A DNA stretch of 64,000 bases, taken from NCBI RefSeq assembly GCF_007751035.1, contig NZ_CP036433.1, positions 3,515,001 through 3,579,000 on the forward strand, written 5' to 3'. The translations under genes and the position numbers were made by a program. The notes beneath the pieces are model-generated. The model searched no databases. It saw only the letters and a list, made by a program, of their open reading frames with translations, and had not been told where the DNA came from. This DNA is from Lignipirellula cremea (GTDB lineage Bacteria; Planctomycetota; Planctomycetia; Pirellulales; Pirellulaceae). Positions 45,507 to 54,936 of this stretch are shown here, one piece after another (within the stretch, counting starts at the first letter, position 1; every line of letters starts with the position of its first letter).

Positions 45507-46231
45507 GTAAATAAGTCCAGGGAAGAGCTTCCATGACTTCGAACTGTTCGAATTCTAACCGTTTCACGGTGCGTCTTGAACGAGGAAACGGCTTTCGCGG
45601 GAAATTTTTGTTGCAAGCCGCATGCCGCCTGTTTTTCCGGGAACCGCTTTTTTGGGGAGGGAATTCGTCCCTTCCGGCCTGCAGTTGCGGCCTGTACGCG
45701 ATTTTTAGTACATCCTAGGGGGGACGCGGGGCTGTGAGCATTTTTCTATTGCGGCAAAAGGGGGGATCCTTGTCGGTTTTCCGGGCGGGATCGCTCCGGC
45801 CGAATGCGCGCTTCGCAGGTAACAGGCGGGTGGCGACGAACGGACCCCTGCGGCAGGACGGAAACCGTCTGGAATTACGGACTTGAATCGTTGGCTTTGC
45901 TTGACGCTGTTTTGGCCAGGCTCTACGATCAATGAAGAAAGTGCGATGGAACAAAGTCGATCTTCGGATTGACATCCCCGGAACAGAAGTCGCACCGATT
46001 TTCCTAATGGCGACGCCTCCGATCCCTGTGCGGCCTGGTTCGATCACAGGGCGACCTTTTCTGCCTGATTCCCTGGCGAATTTCCGGAGGCGGGTCGGAT
46101 CGTTACAATTGTCCTCGCGTAATCGCCCTCGGCGTTTGCGTCTTGGAATGCATGATGTACGATTCGCCGTAGGCGCTGTTGCGCCTGCAGTTCCAAAAGG
46201 GAGCACTCGGATCGCGATCAGGAAGGCGCCC
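45507..46231. other. Intergenic region between divergent genes with a candidate promoter
   Basis: About 725 bases between ptsI and the envelope operon. It contains a consensus-like sigma-70 promoter (45901-45929) directed at the envelope operon. That promoter implies a leader of about 295 bases. I see no supported coding frame on either strand, no tRNA and no recognisable riboswitch. The region upstream of ptsI (45507-45560) is AT-richer than average. Confidence 0.45.
45901..45929 (+). promoter_or_regulatory. Candidate sigma-70 promoter for the envelope operon
   Basis: TTGACG (45901-45906) and TACGAT (45924-45929) are separated by 17 bases, the optimum spacing. Transcription would begin near 45936, which leaves the in-frame ATG at 45932 outside the transcript and supports the start at 46232. 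Confidence 0.5.
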
Positions 46232-47350
46232 ATGCAGGTTCGCAGCTTATTCGTACTGACGGTCACCCTGACCCTGGGGATCCTTGCATCTGCTGCGCAG
46301 GCGGCCGACTCGATTATCCTGCGTCCTGATTTTAGAAAGATCACGGATCGCACCGTGACTTCGTTCGACCCTGACGGCGTGAAGCTCGACGACGGGACGG
46401 TCCTCGCCTGGGACAAAATTCAAAAGGCGACACTCGGCCCTCCTCGCCAGGCCAGCTTTGATGAACTGCTGAACAAGCTCGAAAAGCCGCTGGGTCGTTT
46501 GGATGTGGGCCTCAAGGCGGGCGATTATCAGGGTCTGCTGGAATCGGCCGAAGAGCTTTATCCGATCTATCAGGAACGGAACAGTCGTACGGCCTATCTG
46601 GTCTTCCAGTCACTCATGTGGGGCAGACTGGCGCACGGACAACGGGCCCAGGCCGTGGCTCCCTATCTGCGGTGTTACAACTATTTGATGCTGCATCCCG
46701 ATGAGAAGAATCTCCTGCCGGGCCGACGAACACTGCAGTTTGATCCAAAAACGGGTTTGTGCAGCGACTTGCCGCCGGTCTGGTTCAGTGCGGAAGAAGC
46801 GAAAGCCGCCCTGCCCGAAGTGGTCGCAGCCGTACAACAAATGAAGGCGAACCGGCCCGACGGCGTTTACCTCTATTACGCCTCGCTGCTGACCTCCGCG
46901 GGCGACGCCGCCCAGGCGGATCGCTTTTTGAAAGCCGTTCGCGGTCCGTTCCCCATCTCCCTGCAGTTGCGAACGATCGTCCAGGCTCAGGCCGAAGCGA
47001 TCTCTGGCAAGCGGGGCGTCAGTCTGGGAGCTCTCGAAGGATCCGTCGACAGCATGTTGCCGGAAACACGTCCCCTGGGTTTGTACTGGCTGGGGATCGC
47101 GAAGCTTTCTTCGGACGACCCCAAGATCCAGCGCCAGGGCGTGCTGCAGTTGCTTTACCTGCCGGCTTTGTATGGCGAGCAGTACCCCGAACTGGCGGCC
47201 GCATCCCTGTACGCAGGAATGACGACGCTCGCTGAGATGAAAGACTTGAACAGCAGTCTGGCTTTGCGCCGTGAAATTCAAAAGACCTATCCCCAGACCT
47301 GGCATGCCCAGCAGCTAAAGCGAGACGCAGCCAAACCCGACGCGCCCTAG
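46232..47350 (+). CDS. Exported uncharacterised repeat protein, first gene of an envelope operon
   Basis: A 372-residue protein with a signal peptide (MQVRSLFVLTVTLTLGILA through to the AQA-AD site). The mature N-terminus (ITDRTVTSFDPDGVKLDDGT) looks like a small beta domain. The rest is helical in a TPR-like way (AYLVFQSLMWGRLAHGQRAQ, then LYYASLLTSAGDAAQ). The family is unknown. The ATG at 46232 is chosen because AGGAAGG lies about five bases upstream and it gives a clean signal peptide. It lies 82 bases ahead of the ExbB gene, so it probably serves the same periplasmic system. Confidence 0.75.
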   Translation: MQVRSLFVLTVTLTLGILASAAQAADSIILRPDFRKITDRTVTSFDPDGVKLDDGTVLAWDKIQKATLGPPRQASFDELLNKLEKPLGRLDVGLKAGDYQGLLESAEELYPIYQERNSRTAYLVFQSLMWGRLAHGQRAQAVAPYLRCYNYLMLHPDEKNLLPGRRTLQFDPKTGLCSDLPPVWFSAEEAKAALPEVVAAVQQMKANRPDGVYLYYASLLTSAGDAAQADRFLKAVRGPFPISLQLRTIVQAQAEAISGKRGVSLGALEGSVDSMLPETRPLGLYWLGIAKLSSDDPKIQRQGVLQLLYLPALYGEQYPELAAASLYAGMTTLAEMKDLNSSLALRREIQKTYPQTWHAQQLKRDAAKPDAP

Positions 47351-47432
47351 ACGTCGGTTTGCAATAAACGCCAGGCCGCATCCGTTTTACGCTTGAATCC
47401 TCCTACCGCTATTGAAACCTGGACCGACGCCC

Positions 47433-48278
47433 ATGTGGAAACTTGAGAATCTCGCGTTATGGCGTCGTGTCGCCGCTCCCCTGTTCGCCGCGGTGGCGCT
47501 CTGTACGTTCCTGCAGATGGCCGGCCATCAGGCGCTGTTCGCCCAGCCGGCAGTCGACGAAACACTCGACGTCGAGTCGGGCGATCCGGCGGCAGCGCCT
47601 GTTACGGCGCCGCCCGCGGCCGCTCCGGCAAGTGAAGGGAACAAGTCGTTCCTGGAAGCGCTACTCGATGCGGGCGTGGCGTGGGTGCTGATCTTTTTCG
47701 GCCTGTCGCTGCTGGCGGTGTACTTCATTGTGGAGCACGCACTCACCATTCGTCGCGAAAAGCTGATGCCGGAGTACGTGCTGGGCGAGCTGGAAATTTT
47801 GATCGAAGCGGGACAGATCAACGAGGCGATCGAGTTCTGCCTGGCGCCGCAAAACCACTGCATGGCCAGCGAAGTCGTGCTGGCCGGTCTGGAGCGGTAC
47901 CAGGGCAGCGATTTTGGTTTCGCCGAGTATAAAACGGCGGTCGAAGAAGAAGGGGAAAACCAGACGAGCCGCCTTTATCGCCGGACCGAAGTGCTGGGGG
48001 TGATCGGCGCCATTTCCCCCATGCTGGGTCTGACCGGTACGGTGCTGGGTATGATCACGGCCTTTAATGTCATCGCCTCGACCAAAGGCGCCGCCAAGCC
48101 GGAAGAGTTGGCCGGCGGCATCGGCCAGGCCCTGGTGACGACCTTGCTGGGGCTGATGGTCGCCATTCCCTGTATGGTGTCGTACAGCTGGTTTCGTAAC
48201 CTGATCGACTCCATTGTGGCCGAAGCAGGCAAACGGATTGAACGCATCCTGTCGCCTTTGGGCCGGCAGCGTAAATAA
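47433..48278 (+). CDS. MotA/TolQ/ExbB proton-channel protein
   Basis: A 281-residue inner-membrane proton-channel subunit. The N-terminus carries an extra hydrophobic segment (VAAPLFAAVALCTFLQMAG) that looks like a signal peptide, then an Ala/Pro-rich linker (about residues 45-78). This extension is not typical of Escherichia coli ExbB. The channel core has helix one at VAWVLIFFGLSLLAVYFIV and the family motif EVLGVIGAISPMLGLTGTVLGM followed by ALVTTLLGLMVAIPCMVSY. The TTG at 47412 is an alternative start. Two ExbD genes follow, as in Tol- and Exb-type motors. Confidence 0.9.
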   Translation: MWKLENLALWRRVAAPLFAAVALCTFLQMAGHQALFAQPAVDETLDVESGDPAAAPVTAPPAAAPASEGNKSFLEALLDAGVAWVLIFFGLSLLAVYFIVEHALTIRREKLMPEYVLGELEILIEAGQINEAIEFCLAPQNHCMASEVVLAGLERYQGSDFGFAEYKTAVEEEGENQTSRLYRRTEVLGVIGAISPMLGLTGTVLGMITAFNVIASTKGAAKPEELAGGIGQALVTTLLGLMVAIPCMVSYSWFRNLIDSIVAEAGKRIERILSPLGRQRK

Positions 48279-48290
48279 GCGAGGCGCCTG

Positions 48291-48704
48291 ATGCATCTGA
48301 GTAAACACAAACGGCAGATGAATGCCAAGATGAACATGACGCCGATGATCGACATCGTGTTCTTGTTGATCATCTTCTTTATGACGGTCACACAGGTCTC
48401 CAAGGTCAACAGTGAGAAGCTGGATCTGCCCCAGCAGAAAGGCTTCGACCAGCAAGAGTCCGACGTGATCATTAATATCATGCAAAACGGCGAGATCATT
48501 ATCTTCGGCCAGCCGCAGAGCCCGCTGGGGCTGGTGGAAGCGCTGGAGAAAGAAGTCCAGCGCCAAGGCGGAAACCCCGATCGCGTCAAAGTCACCGTCC
48601 GGAATGACCAGGCCGGGACCGCCGGAACCTTTAATGAAGTGTGCAGTCTATTGAACAAGCTGGGACTAAAACGCGTCACGATCGCCACCCAGAATCCAGG
48701 ATAA
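48291..48704 (+). CDS. ExbD/TolR family protein, first copy
   Basis: A 137-residue protein with one membrane helix (IDIVFLLIIFFMTVTQV) starting just after Asp21, the conserved residue that carries protons. The periplasmic domain ends in KLGLKRVTIATQ, a typical ExbD ending. It starts 12 bases after the ExbB stop. Together with the ExbB protein it should harness proton motive force. Length is normal. Confidence 0.93.
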   Translation: MHLSKHKRQMNAKMNMTPMIDIVFLLIIFFMTVTQVSKVNSEKLDLPQQKGFDQQESDVIINIMQNGEIIIFGQPQSPLGLVEALEKEVQRQGGNPDRVKVTVRNDQAGTAGTFNEVCSLLNKLGLKRVTIATQNPG

Positions 48705-48707
48705 GCC

Positions 48708-49127
48708 ATGCGTTTGTCGAGCCGAAAATCCAGCCGCCAGACGGAAATCGAACTGTCGATGACCAGTATGATCGACGTCGTTTTCCTGTTGCTGATCTTC
48801 TTTATGACGACCGCCAGCTTTGTCAAAACAGAACGCGATCTGGATTCGGCCATCAAGGTGCAAAGCCAGAGCAAACGCCCCAGCGACCTGGAGCCGACGG
48901 TCGTAAAAATTGCGCGAGGAAGCGGCGGGCAGTATGCCTTTCTGGTGGGCGCCCATGAATTGACAACGCAGGTGGAACTGACGGATCTGGTCACCCAACT
49001 GGGCAACAAGGACGCGGGCGCCTTTGTGCAGGCCGGAGACGGCGCTCCCTTTCACATGGTCGCGGCCGCCATCCAGGCGTGCAAGGACGCCGGTTATCGT
49101 CCCGTTTCCTACACGCCAATCCCGTAA
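48708..49127 (+). CDS. ExbD/TolR family protein, second copy
   Basis: A 139-residue homologue of the preceding gene but clearly diverged. The membrane helix is MIDVVFLLLIFFMTTASF with the proton-carrying Asp23. The periplasmic part reads VELTDLVTQLGNKDAGAF and ends ACKDAGYRPVSYTPIP. It starts three bases after the first ExbD stop, with AGGA just upstream. Two different ExbD proteins in one operon are common in planctomycetes and suggest a heteromeric motor. Confidence 0.93.
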   Translation: MRLSSRKSSRQTEIELSMTSMIDVVFLLLIFFMTTASFVKTERDLDSAIKVQSQSKRPSDLEPTVVKIARGSGGQYAFLVGAHELTTQVELTDLVTQLGNKDAGAFVQAGDGAPFHMVAAAIQACKDAGYRPVSYTPIP

Positions 49128-49192
49128 TCCATAAACCGCCCTCTCCCGCGGAACGGGTCCGCCCCGTTCCGCCAGCCAGCAGGCGAGTGTCG

Positions 49193-51820
49193 ATGATCTC
49201 CATTTTTCCCACAGCACACCGGCAAGCGGCCCCGACGATTCGCCTGGCGATCGCTTTGTCGCTATCGCTGGCCGCGGTGCTCGGACCGGCTCCGCAAGCT
49301 CGTCTGCAGGCGCAGCAACCCGGCGCCCCGGCGAACGAATCGCAAAAGGTCGAGCAGTTCCTGTCCGCGCTGGGCCTGGTCGACCTGCAGATCCTGCACC
49401 TGGAGAACCAGCTGGAAAAAGCGGCGGGCGCCCCGAAAGATGCACTCGCCAAGCGTCTGGCCGATCTGTACGCCGAGAGGCTCATGTCGGCGTCGTCGGA
49501 TCCGGCGACCTACGCCCGGGTAGAGCAGCAGATCCGACCTTTGCTGGAACGCTTTCCCGAGGCCAATACGACCAGCCTGCAGGTGATGTTGCTGCAGGCT
49601 GATTTTACGCGGGCCGAAACGCGTTTGCATGAATGGCTTGTGGATCGCTCCAAGCAGGACGCCTTCGACGACGCTCGGTCGATCCTGCAGCGGATTGCCC
49701 CGGCGCTCAATCGTCACCAGCAGGAACTCAATGCGTCGTACGACGAGCTGCGCAAGAAGGTCAACAACGAAACCGACGAGGAAAAAATCCAGGCGCTAGA
49801 GCAGGACGCCGTGCGCCGGGCCGCAGTCACCGGCAGGGCCACGTTCTTCGCCGGTTGGGCCAACTACTACCAGGGACTGACCGAAAAAGGGGACGCCTCC
49901 GCGGACGCCTTGAAGATCGCCCGTAGCGCCTTCCGCAGGCTGCTGGATATCGACCCAAAAACGGCCTATGCCGATCTCACTGCGGACGACCTGGGTCTGG
50001 AGTCCATCTGGCGATCCCGGGCGCTCGTTGGTCTCGCTCAGACCGAAACGGCCCTGGGGAACATGGCGGACTCGGCCCGGCTCTTCTCTTTCCTGGAAGA
50101 TGTCTCCGTCCCGCTGGCCATCCGCGATCTCAGTGCGTCGTATCGTCTGCAGGCAATGCTCTACGTGGGCAAACTCGACGACGCTCTGGTATTTGCGCGG
50201 CAGCAGGCTGGCAGTCTGGGAGGGCATGCCACGCAAGGGAAGATCAGCTTCTGCGTGGCCTTGCTGGGCGCCGGCTTTGAAACGTCCTCCCCCAACGAGC
50301 AGACCAAAGAACTGGGCGAACTGGGCGTCAGGGCGCTTGCCCGGCTGGGGCGAGTTGACTATCTCAAAACCTATCTTCGGGAAAAGAATATCCAGGCGCC
50401 CGATGATCCGGGTTTTTATCTGCAGTGGCTTCGCGGCGAGCAGCAGTTTGATCTGGCTTCCGCCAGCAAAGCGAATGAAGACTACAGCACGGCCCTGGCT
50501 ACCTTCAAGGCGGCGCTGAAATCGCCGGAAGCCAAGACCGATGTTCTCGCTGCCGGCGAATGTCGGTACAAGGCGGCGTTATGCCTGTACCATCTGGGCG
50601 AACTGCAGCAAGCGGCGGTCGAGTTTGAGCAAGCGATTCCCGTGCTGAAAGCGTCGCCAGGCGATTCGGCGCTGAACGCTGCCTGGAGCGCGTTCGTGGC
50701 TTATTATCGCCTGGCCGCCGGCGGCGATCCCCGGCACGCGTCGTCGGCGATCGCCATGCTGGAGCGGATCAAAACGGACTTCCCACGCAGCGACAAGGCG
50801 AAGCAGGCGGATACCTATATCGCCCGGTTGAAACAGGCGGCCGGTTCGACGGCCGACTCCATCGCCAACTGGTCGCGCGTTGCTCCCACCGATCCCAACT
50901 ATACGACCGCGCTGTATGAAATCGCTCGCCTGCAGCAGCAAGGCTGGAAGGAAGCTGCCGAACGCGGCGCCGGCCAGTCCACTGCGGCCCGTCAGGCGTT
51001 TGACGCGATTGCAAAATACCTCCAGGCCAAAGGAGCCGAGGGGGGCCGCAAGCTCGAATTGCTCTTGCTGGGATATGAAATCGCGGTCGGGGAAAAAGAT
51101 ACAGACGCCGCCGGCGCCTACCTCGCCCAGGCGGCGCAGCAGGCCGCCGGCCTGGGACCAGAAGTCTCGGCCATGCCCCGGTTCCATTACCTGGCCCTGA
51201 AAGAAGCCCAGTCCAAGGGGAGCCAGGCCGCCGTGGAAACGCACTCTAACTGGCTGATGGAGAACGCCCCCGGCTCGCCCTATGAAGGGCTGGCGGTAAT
51301 CCTCACGGCGCAGAAGATTGATCGCGATATCAAAGCCAAACTGGCCGCGTCGCAGCCTGTTGACTATGAACAGGCGTACCAGGTCTACAAGCGACTGGCG
51401 CAAGTGACGGGCGAATCTGCCGAAGCGATGCAGAGTCAGAAAAACGCCCGAGTCGCCAACTCGCGGCTGGCGACTTACGAGATGGAAACGGGCCGCAGCC
51501 AACAGGCGGCGCGTCGCCTGGAGCGGTTGCTGCAGACCGACCCGACCAACAAGGATTATCTGCTGCGAACGGCCGAAGCGGCCCACGCGGCCGGCGAATA
51601 CGCCCAATCGCTGGAAGTTGCCCGCACCCTGCAGCAAGGCCTGCCGAAGAACACGGCCGAGTGGTATCAGGCGAAATGGCTGCAGATCGACAGCTTGCGC
51701 CAGGTTGATGCGGCCAATGCAAAGATCGTACTTCGCCAGTTTCGCGTGCTTTACCCCAAGGTCCCGTTTGCTCCGTGGGAGGAAAAATTCAAGCAGCTGG
51801 ACCAGCAACTGGGAGGTTAG
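49193..51820 (+). CDS. Large exported TPR-type protein
   Basis: An 875-residue protein with a signal peptide (TIRLAIALSLSLAAVLG, cleaved near AQA/QQ). The remainder is almost entirely alpha-helical with TPR-like repeats, for example CRYKAALCLYHLGELQQAAV and LLRTAEAAHAAGEYAQSLEV. It lies 65 bases behind the second ExbD gene on the same strand. It is probably a periplasmic scaffold that couples the proton-driven motor to envelope or outer-membrane components. The precise role is unknown. No catalytic motif is visible. Confidence 0.8.
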   Translation: MISIFPTAHRQAAPTIRLAIALSLSLAAVLGPAPQARLQAQQPGAPANESQKVEQFLSALGLVDLQILHLENQLEKAAGAPKDALAKRLADLYAERLMSASSDPATYARVEQQIRPLLERFPEANTTSLQVMLLQADFTRAETRLHEWLVDRSKQDAFDDARSILQRIAPALNRHQQELNASYDELRKKVNNETDEEKIQALEQDAVRRAAVTGRATFFAGWANYYQGLTEKGDASADALKIARSAFRRLLDIDPKTAYADLTADDLGLESIWRSRALVGLAQTETALGNMADSARLFSFLEDVSVPLAIRDLSASYRLQAMLYVGKLDDALVFARQQAGSLGGHATQGKISFCVALLGAGFETSSPNEQTKELGELGVRALARLGRVDYLKTYLREKNIQAPDDPGFYLQWLRGEQQFDLASASKANEDYSTALATFKAALKSPEAKTDVLAAGECRYKAALCLYHLGELQQAAVEFEQAIPVLKASPGDSALNAAWSAFVAYYRLAAGGDPRHASSAIAMLERIKTDFPRSDKAKQADTYIARLKQAAGSTADSIANWSRVAPTDPNYTTALYEIARLQQQGWKEAAERGAGQSTAARQAFDAIAKYLQAKGAEGGRKLELLLLGYEIAVGEKDTDAAGAYLAQAAQQAAGLGPEVSAMPRFHYLALKEAQSKGSQAAVETHSNWLMENAPGSPYEGLAVILTAQKIDRDIKAKLAASQPVDYEQAYQVYKRLAQVTGESAEAMQSQKNARVANSRLATYEMETGRSQQAARRLERLLQTDPTNKDYLLRTAEAAHAAGEYAQSLEVARTLQQGLPKNTAEWYQAKWLQIDSLRQVDAANAKIVLRQFRVLYPKVPFAPWEEKFKQLDQQLGG

Positions 51821-51972
51821 CCGGCCCGCAGTTTGTATAATTCATCAAAGAACGGAAGTTGTGCCCGGCTGAAACGGGGACGTGAATTTCGACGGGCTGC
51901 CGTCCCGCCGCACGACGTCGCCCCAACAGAACGCAGACCACAATCGCCTGCGTTGCAGGGAAAACAGATAGC

Positions 51973-54912
51973 ATGACCAAACGCGACCCGATGGCTGGTT
52001 CTACGCCGCCGCCCCCACCGGCGGGCGTTCCTGCTGCGCCGCCCGGCGGCGCTAACATGCCTGGCAATGTGGTTTCTGCAGGCAACGTTGTCCCGCCGTC
52101 CCCTGGCGATGCGCCGCCTGCAGCTTCGTCTCCAGGCGCTCCTCCCGCATCCGACATCCCGGCCGACGAGCCGACGCTCCTGGAGCAGTTTCTGCAGCGG
52201 GCCGGCTCCATCATTGCAATGGAGCGTGGGATCAACGCCCGTAGCCGGATCAAGCTGCAGGTGATTGCCCGCGACATGGGCTTGCCGCCGGAAGAGTTTG
52301 AAGCGGCCATGCAGTCCCTGCAGTCAGGCGGGGACAAGAAAGAGCCAAACGCTGAACAGATCCAGGCCTTTCGGTTGACGGTGCTCAAGCAGTTGGAGAA
52401 GCTTCCCCGGGCTGTGCTGACGCCGGACCTGGAAACCAAAGCGGCCCAGTTTGGCGTGGATCGCTACCAGTTGACGCTGGAGCAGGCGCAGAAGGTCGTC
52501 CGCGAGGCAGCGGCCGAGAAAAAGATTCAGCGAATCACGCCGGCAGAGGCGGAGCGTTATGTGGGCGACCTGATCGCTAAAAAGCTCAGCGGCAACACCT
52601 GGATCGACCTGGAATCGGCCGATCGCATCCGTTCGGCCGGCCAGCAGTGGGGACTCAAAGCCGAGCAGGTCGACGACCTGATCCGTTTACATACGGAAGC
52701 GAACTTCAAGCGGCACCAGTCGAAGCGACAGTTCGCCACCTACGCCATCGCCGGCGGGGGCGGGCTCGTGGTGCTGCTGCTCTGCGCCATTGGCTACTTT
52801 GTCCTGCTAGGCGATTCGTCGTCGGGCGCCTTGCCTGAAGAAGGTCCGGCTCCTGTCGCACCGCCTCCGGTCGTTAAAGTGGAACGGAACACCTGGTGGT
52901 CGCACGAGCTGTCAGGCGACGCAGGCGTGCTGAACCGGACCGCCGGTTTCAAGCCGATCTTCCAGCAAATCTCCGCCGCCGATCCGAATCTGCGGGCGAC
53001 CGGTTACGAGGCGATGTTTACTTTTCTGCTTCAGCAGAAAGTCGACGCATCGGTCCGGCATTACGCCCAGAAAGTGATCGGCGGCTGCCTGGCCGCGGAA
53101 CCTGATCCCGAGGCTGCTACGGCGCTGGTGACCAGCCTGCTCGATCGTCTGCTGATCGACCGGACCCAGCCGCCGACCACCGGGGCGGCCTATGACCAGG
53201 CGTACTGGACGCTGCAGACGGCGCTCACCATTCTGCAGCAAGGCACGCTACCGGCGGAACGCGCGCAACAATTGGCCGAAGGGCTGCAGTCACGACTGTC
53301 GGTGGCTCTGGATCCGGCAGACATCACGACGGAAGCCCGCGACGCCTGCTTCAAGTCGCTGTCGACCCAGTTGTATCAGCAGCTGGTCAATGCGGCTTCT
53401 AACGGGGCCGATGTCGGCAGCCTGCAGCAATCACTGGCCCGGTTCGCCGCCCGCGGCATCAGCGTGGAGCAACTGCAGCAGTTCAATGCGCAGTTCCTGT
53501 CCTCGGTGCTGTCCCGGCCGGGCGTCGCCTGGCGGAAGTACGAGCCCTTGTTGGCGGAGACCGTCAAATCGAACGATCGCCTGGTCGCCGCCCAGTTGCT
53601 CGATATTTACGAACGCACCCAGGACACGTCGCTGGAAGAGTTCCTGGACGACAAACTGATGCTGGCCGCAGGCGCCGTTCCGAACTCCGACGACAAAGAA
53701 GGGATCAGCAAGGCCGTCCGGCAAGCACTGGGACTGGAAGCCCGCCCGACCCTGCAGACGGCCGAACAGCGCTGGGGGAAGATCCGCGCCGACGCTCGCG
53801 AGGCAGTCATCAAACAGGCGATCTTCTCTCCCGATCCGGTCGCCCTGCTGCAGGACACGGTCGACGCCGCCCGGCTGGCGACGCTGGCGTGCGCCCTGGC
53901 TCAGCAGGAACCAGGCTACCCGCTGTTCGATGAACTCCTGGCAAAGGAACCGCTCACGCTCAATAGCTCGCCTGCAACGGCAGCCGCCGAGCCGGAAGAT
54001 TTCCGGCCAACTGTTTCGCGATCCACCAATCCGGCAGCCCAGGCCGCCGCGGAGGAGGATCTGCAGGAGCAGCTCGATATCCTAAAGTTTTTCGGCAGTC
54101 ATCATTTTTCCAAGCGAATTTCGGCCATGATGGGAATCAGCCGGGTGGCCCCGAAAATCCAGGAACTGCGGCCGGAACAGGCCGCCATCATCGCCAACTA
54201 CCTGCTGACCGACGACAAAAAATCGACCGGGGAATTTGACAACGTGGCGACGCCCGTCAGCCAGATCCGCCAATGGCGCCAGTTGCGCATGGCGATCGCC
54301 GATAACGTGATCCGTGCGTCGCAGACCGACAAAGTCCTGCAGACGATCGTGAACACTTTGTTGCGCAGTTCCAGCGATTTTGAACCGGGCCGGGCTGGTC
54401 GCCTGAAGATGCGAGAAATGCTATTGCGCAGCGTGCTGGAAGAACTGTCCAATGAACGACCGGATGTCGCCGTGGCGGGCAATGCGGCCGTGTACGATGC
54501 GGCCGGCGCTGAAATGCTAGAGCAGTACCGCTCCCGGGCGCAACTGCTGGGGGCTTCGCCCACCGACTACCGCAGCCTGCAGACCATGTCGCAGGCGTTG
54601 CGTTTGTTGATCTCGCTGACAGCCTCGAAAGCCCAGCCTCAGCAGGCCGGCGACAAGGCGTTTGTCGCCAGCTTGGCGCAACAGCTCCAGGCAGTCGATT
54701 ATGTGGCCGCCGGCAACGAACTGCGGCGGGCCGTCATGCTGCAGCGCATCTGGCTGCGGCTGTTGGCGCTCCAGCCGACCGCTCTGGAGTCGGACAAGTC
54801 GCGGACGATCATCGACAAAGTGGTCGGCCGGGACGTGGCGGCGACCAACTTGCTGCATCAACTGAAAGACGGAGAGACGTCGATCCTGCAGATGTACATG
54901 CTGCACGACTAA
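51973..54912 (+). CDS. Large single-pass membrane protein of the envelope operon
   Basis: A 979-residue protein. Residues 1-65 are Pro/Ala-rich and probably disordered. Residues about 70-250 form a helical cytoplasmic part (LLEQFLQRAGSIIAMERG, and EAERYVGDLIAKKLSG). One membrane helix lies at about residues 257-280 (YAIAGGGGLVVLLLCAIGYF). A helical region of about 690 residues follows and should be periplasmic. I recognise no catalytic domain. Its large soluble halves on either side of the membrane would suit a link between cytoplasm and periplasm. It is the sixth gene of the operon. Confidence 0.78.
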   Translation: MTKRDPMAGSTPPPPPAGVPAAPPGGANMPGNVVSAGNVVPPSPGDAPPAASSPGAPPASDIPADEPTLLEQFLQRAGSIIAMERGINARSRIKLQVIARDMGLPPEEFEAAMQSLQSGGDKKEPNAEQIQAFRLTVLKQLEKLPRAVLTPDLETKAAQFGVDRYQLTLEQAQKVVREAAAEKKIQRITPAEAERYVGDLIAKKLSGNTWIDLESADRIRSAGQQWGLKAEQVDDLIRLHTEANFKRHQSKRQFATYAIAGGGGLVVLLLCAIGYFVLLGDSSSGALPEEGPAPVAPPPVVKVERNTWWSHELSGDAGVLNRTAGFKPIFQQISAADPNLRATGYEAMFTFLLQQKVDASVRHYAQKVIGGCLAAEPDPEAATALVTSLLDRLLIDRTQPPTTGAAYDQAYWTLQTALTILQQGTLPAERAQQLAEGLQSRLSVALDPADITTEARDACFKSLSTQLYQQLVNAASNGADVGSLQQSLARFAARGISVEQLQQFNAQFLSSVLSRPGVAWRKYEPLLAETVKSNDRLVAAQLLDIYERTQDTSLEEFLDDKLMLAAGAVPNSDDKEGISKAVRQALGLEARPTLQTAEQRWGKIRADAREAVIKQAIFSPDPVALLQDTVDAARLATLACALAQQEPGYPLFDELLAKEPLTLNSSPATAAAEPEDFRPTVSRSTNPAAQAAAEEDLQEQLDILKFFGSHHFSKRISAMMGISRVAPKIQELRPEQAAIIANYLLTDDKKSTGEFDNVATPVSQIRQWRQLRMAIADNVIRASQTDKVLQTIVNTLLRSSSDFEPGRAGRLKMREMLLRSVLEELSNERPDVAVAGNAAVYDAAGAEMLEQYRSRAQLLGASPTDYRSLQTMSQALRLLISLTASKAQPQQAGDKAFVASLAQQLQAVDYVAAGNELRRAVMLQRIWLRLLALQPTALESDKSRTIIDKVVGRDVAATNLLHQLKDGETSILQMYMLHD

Positions 54913-54936
54913 CCCGCGTTGCCAGGGAATTTCGCC

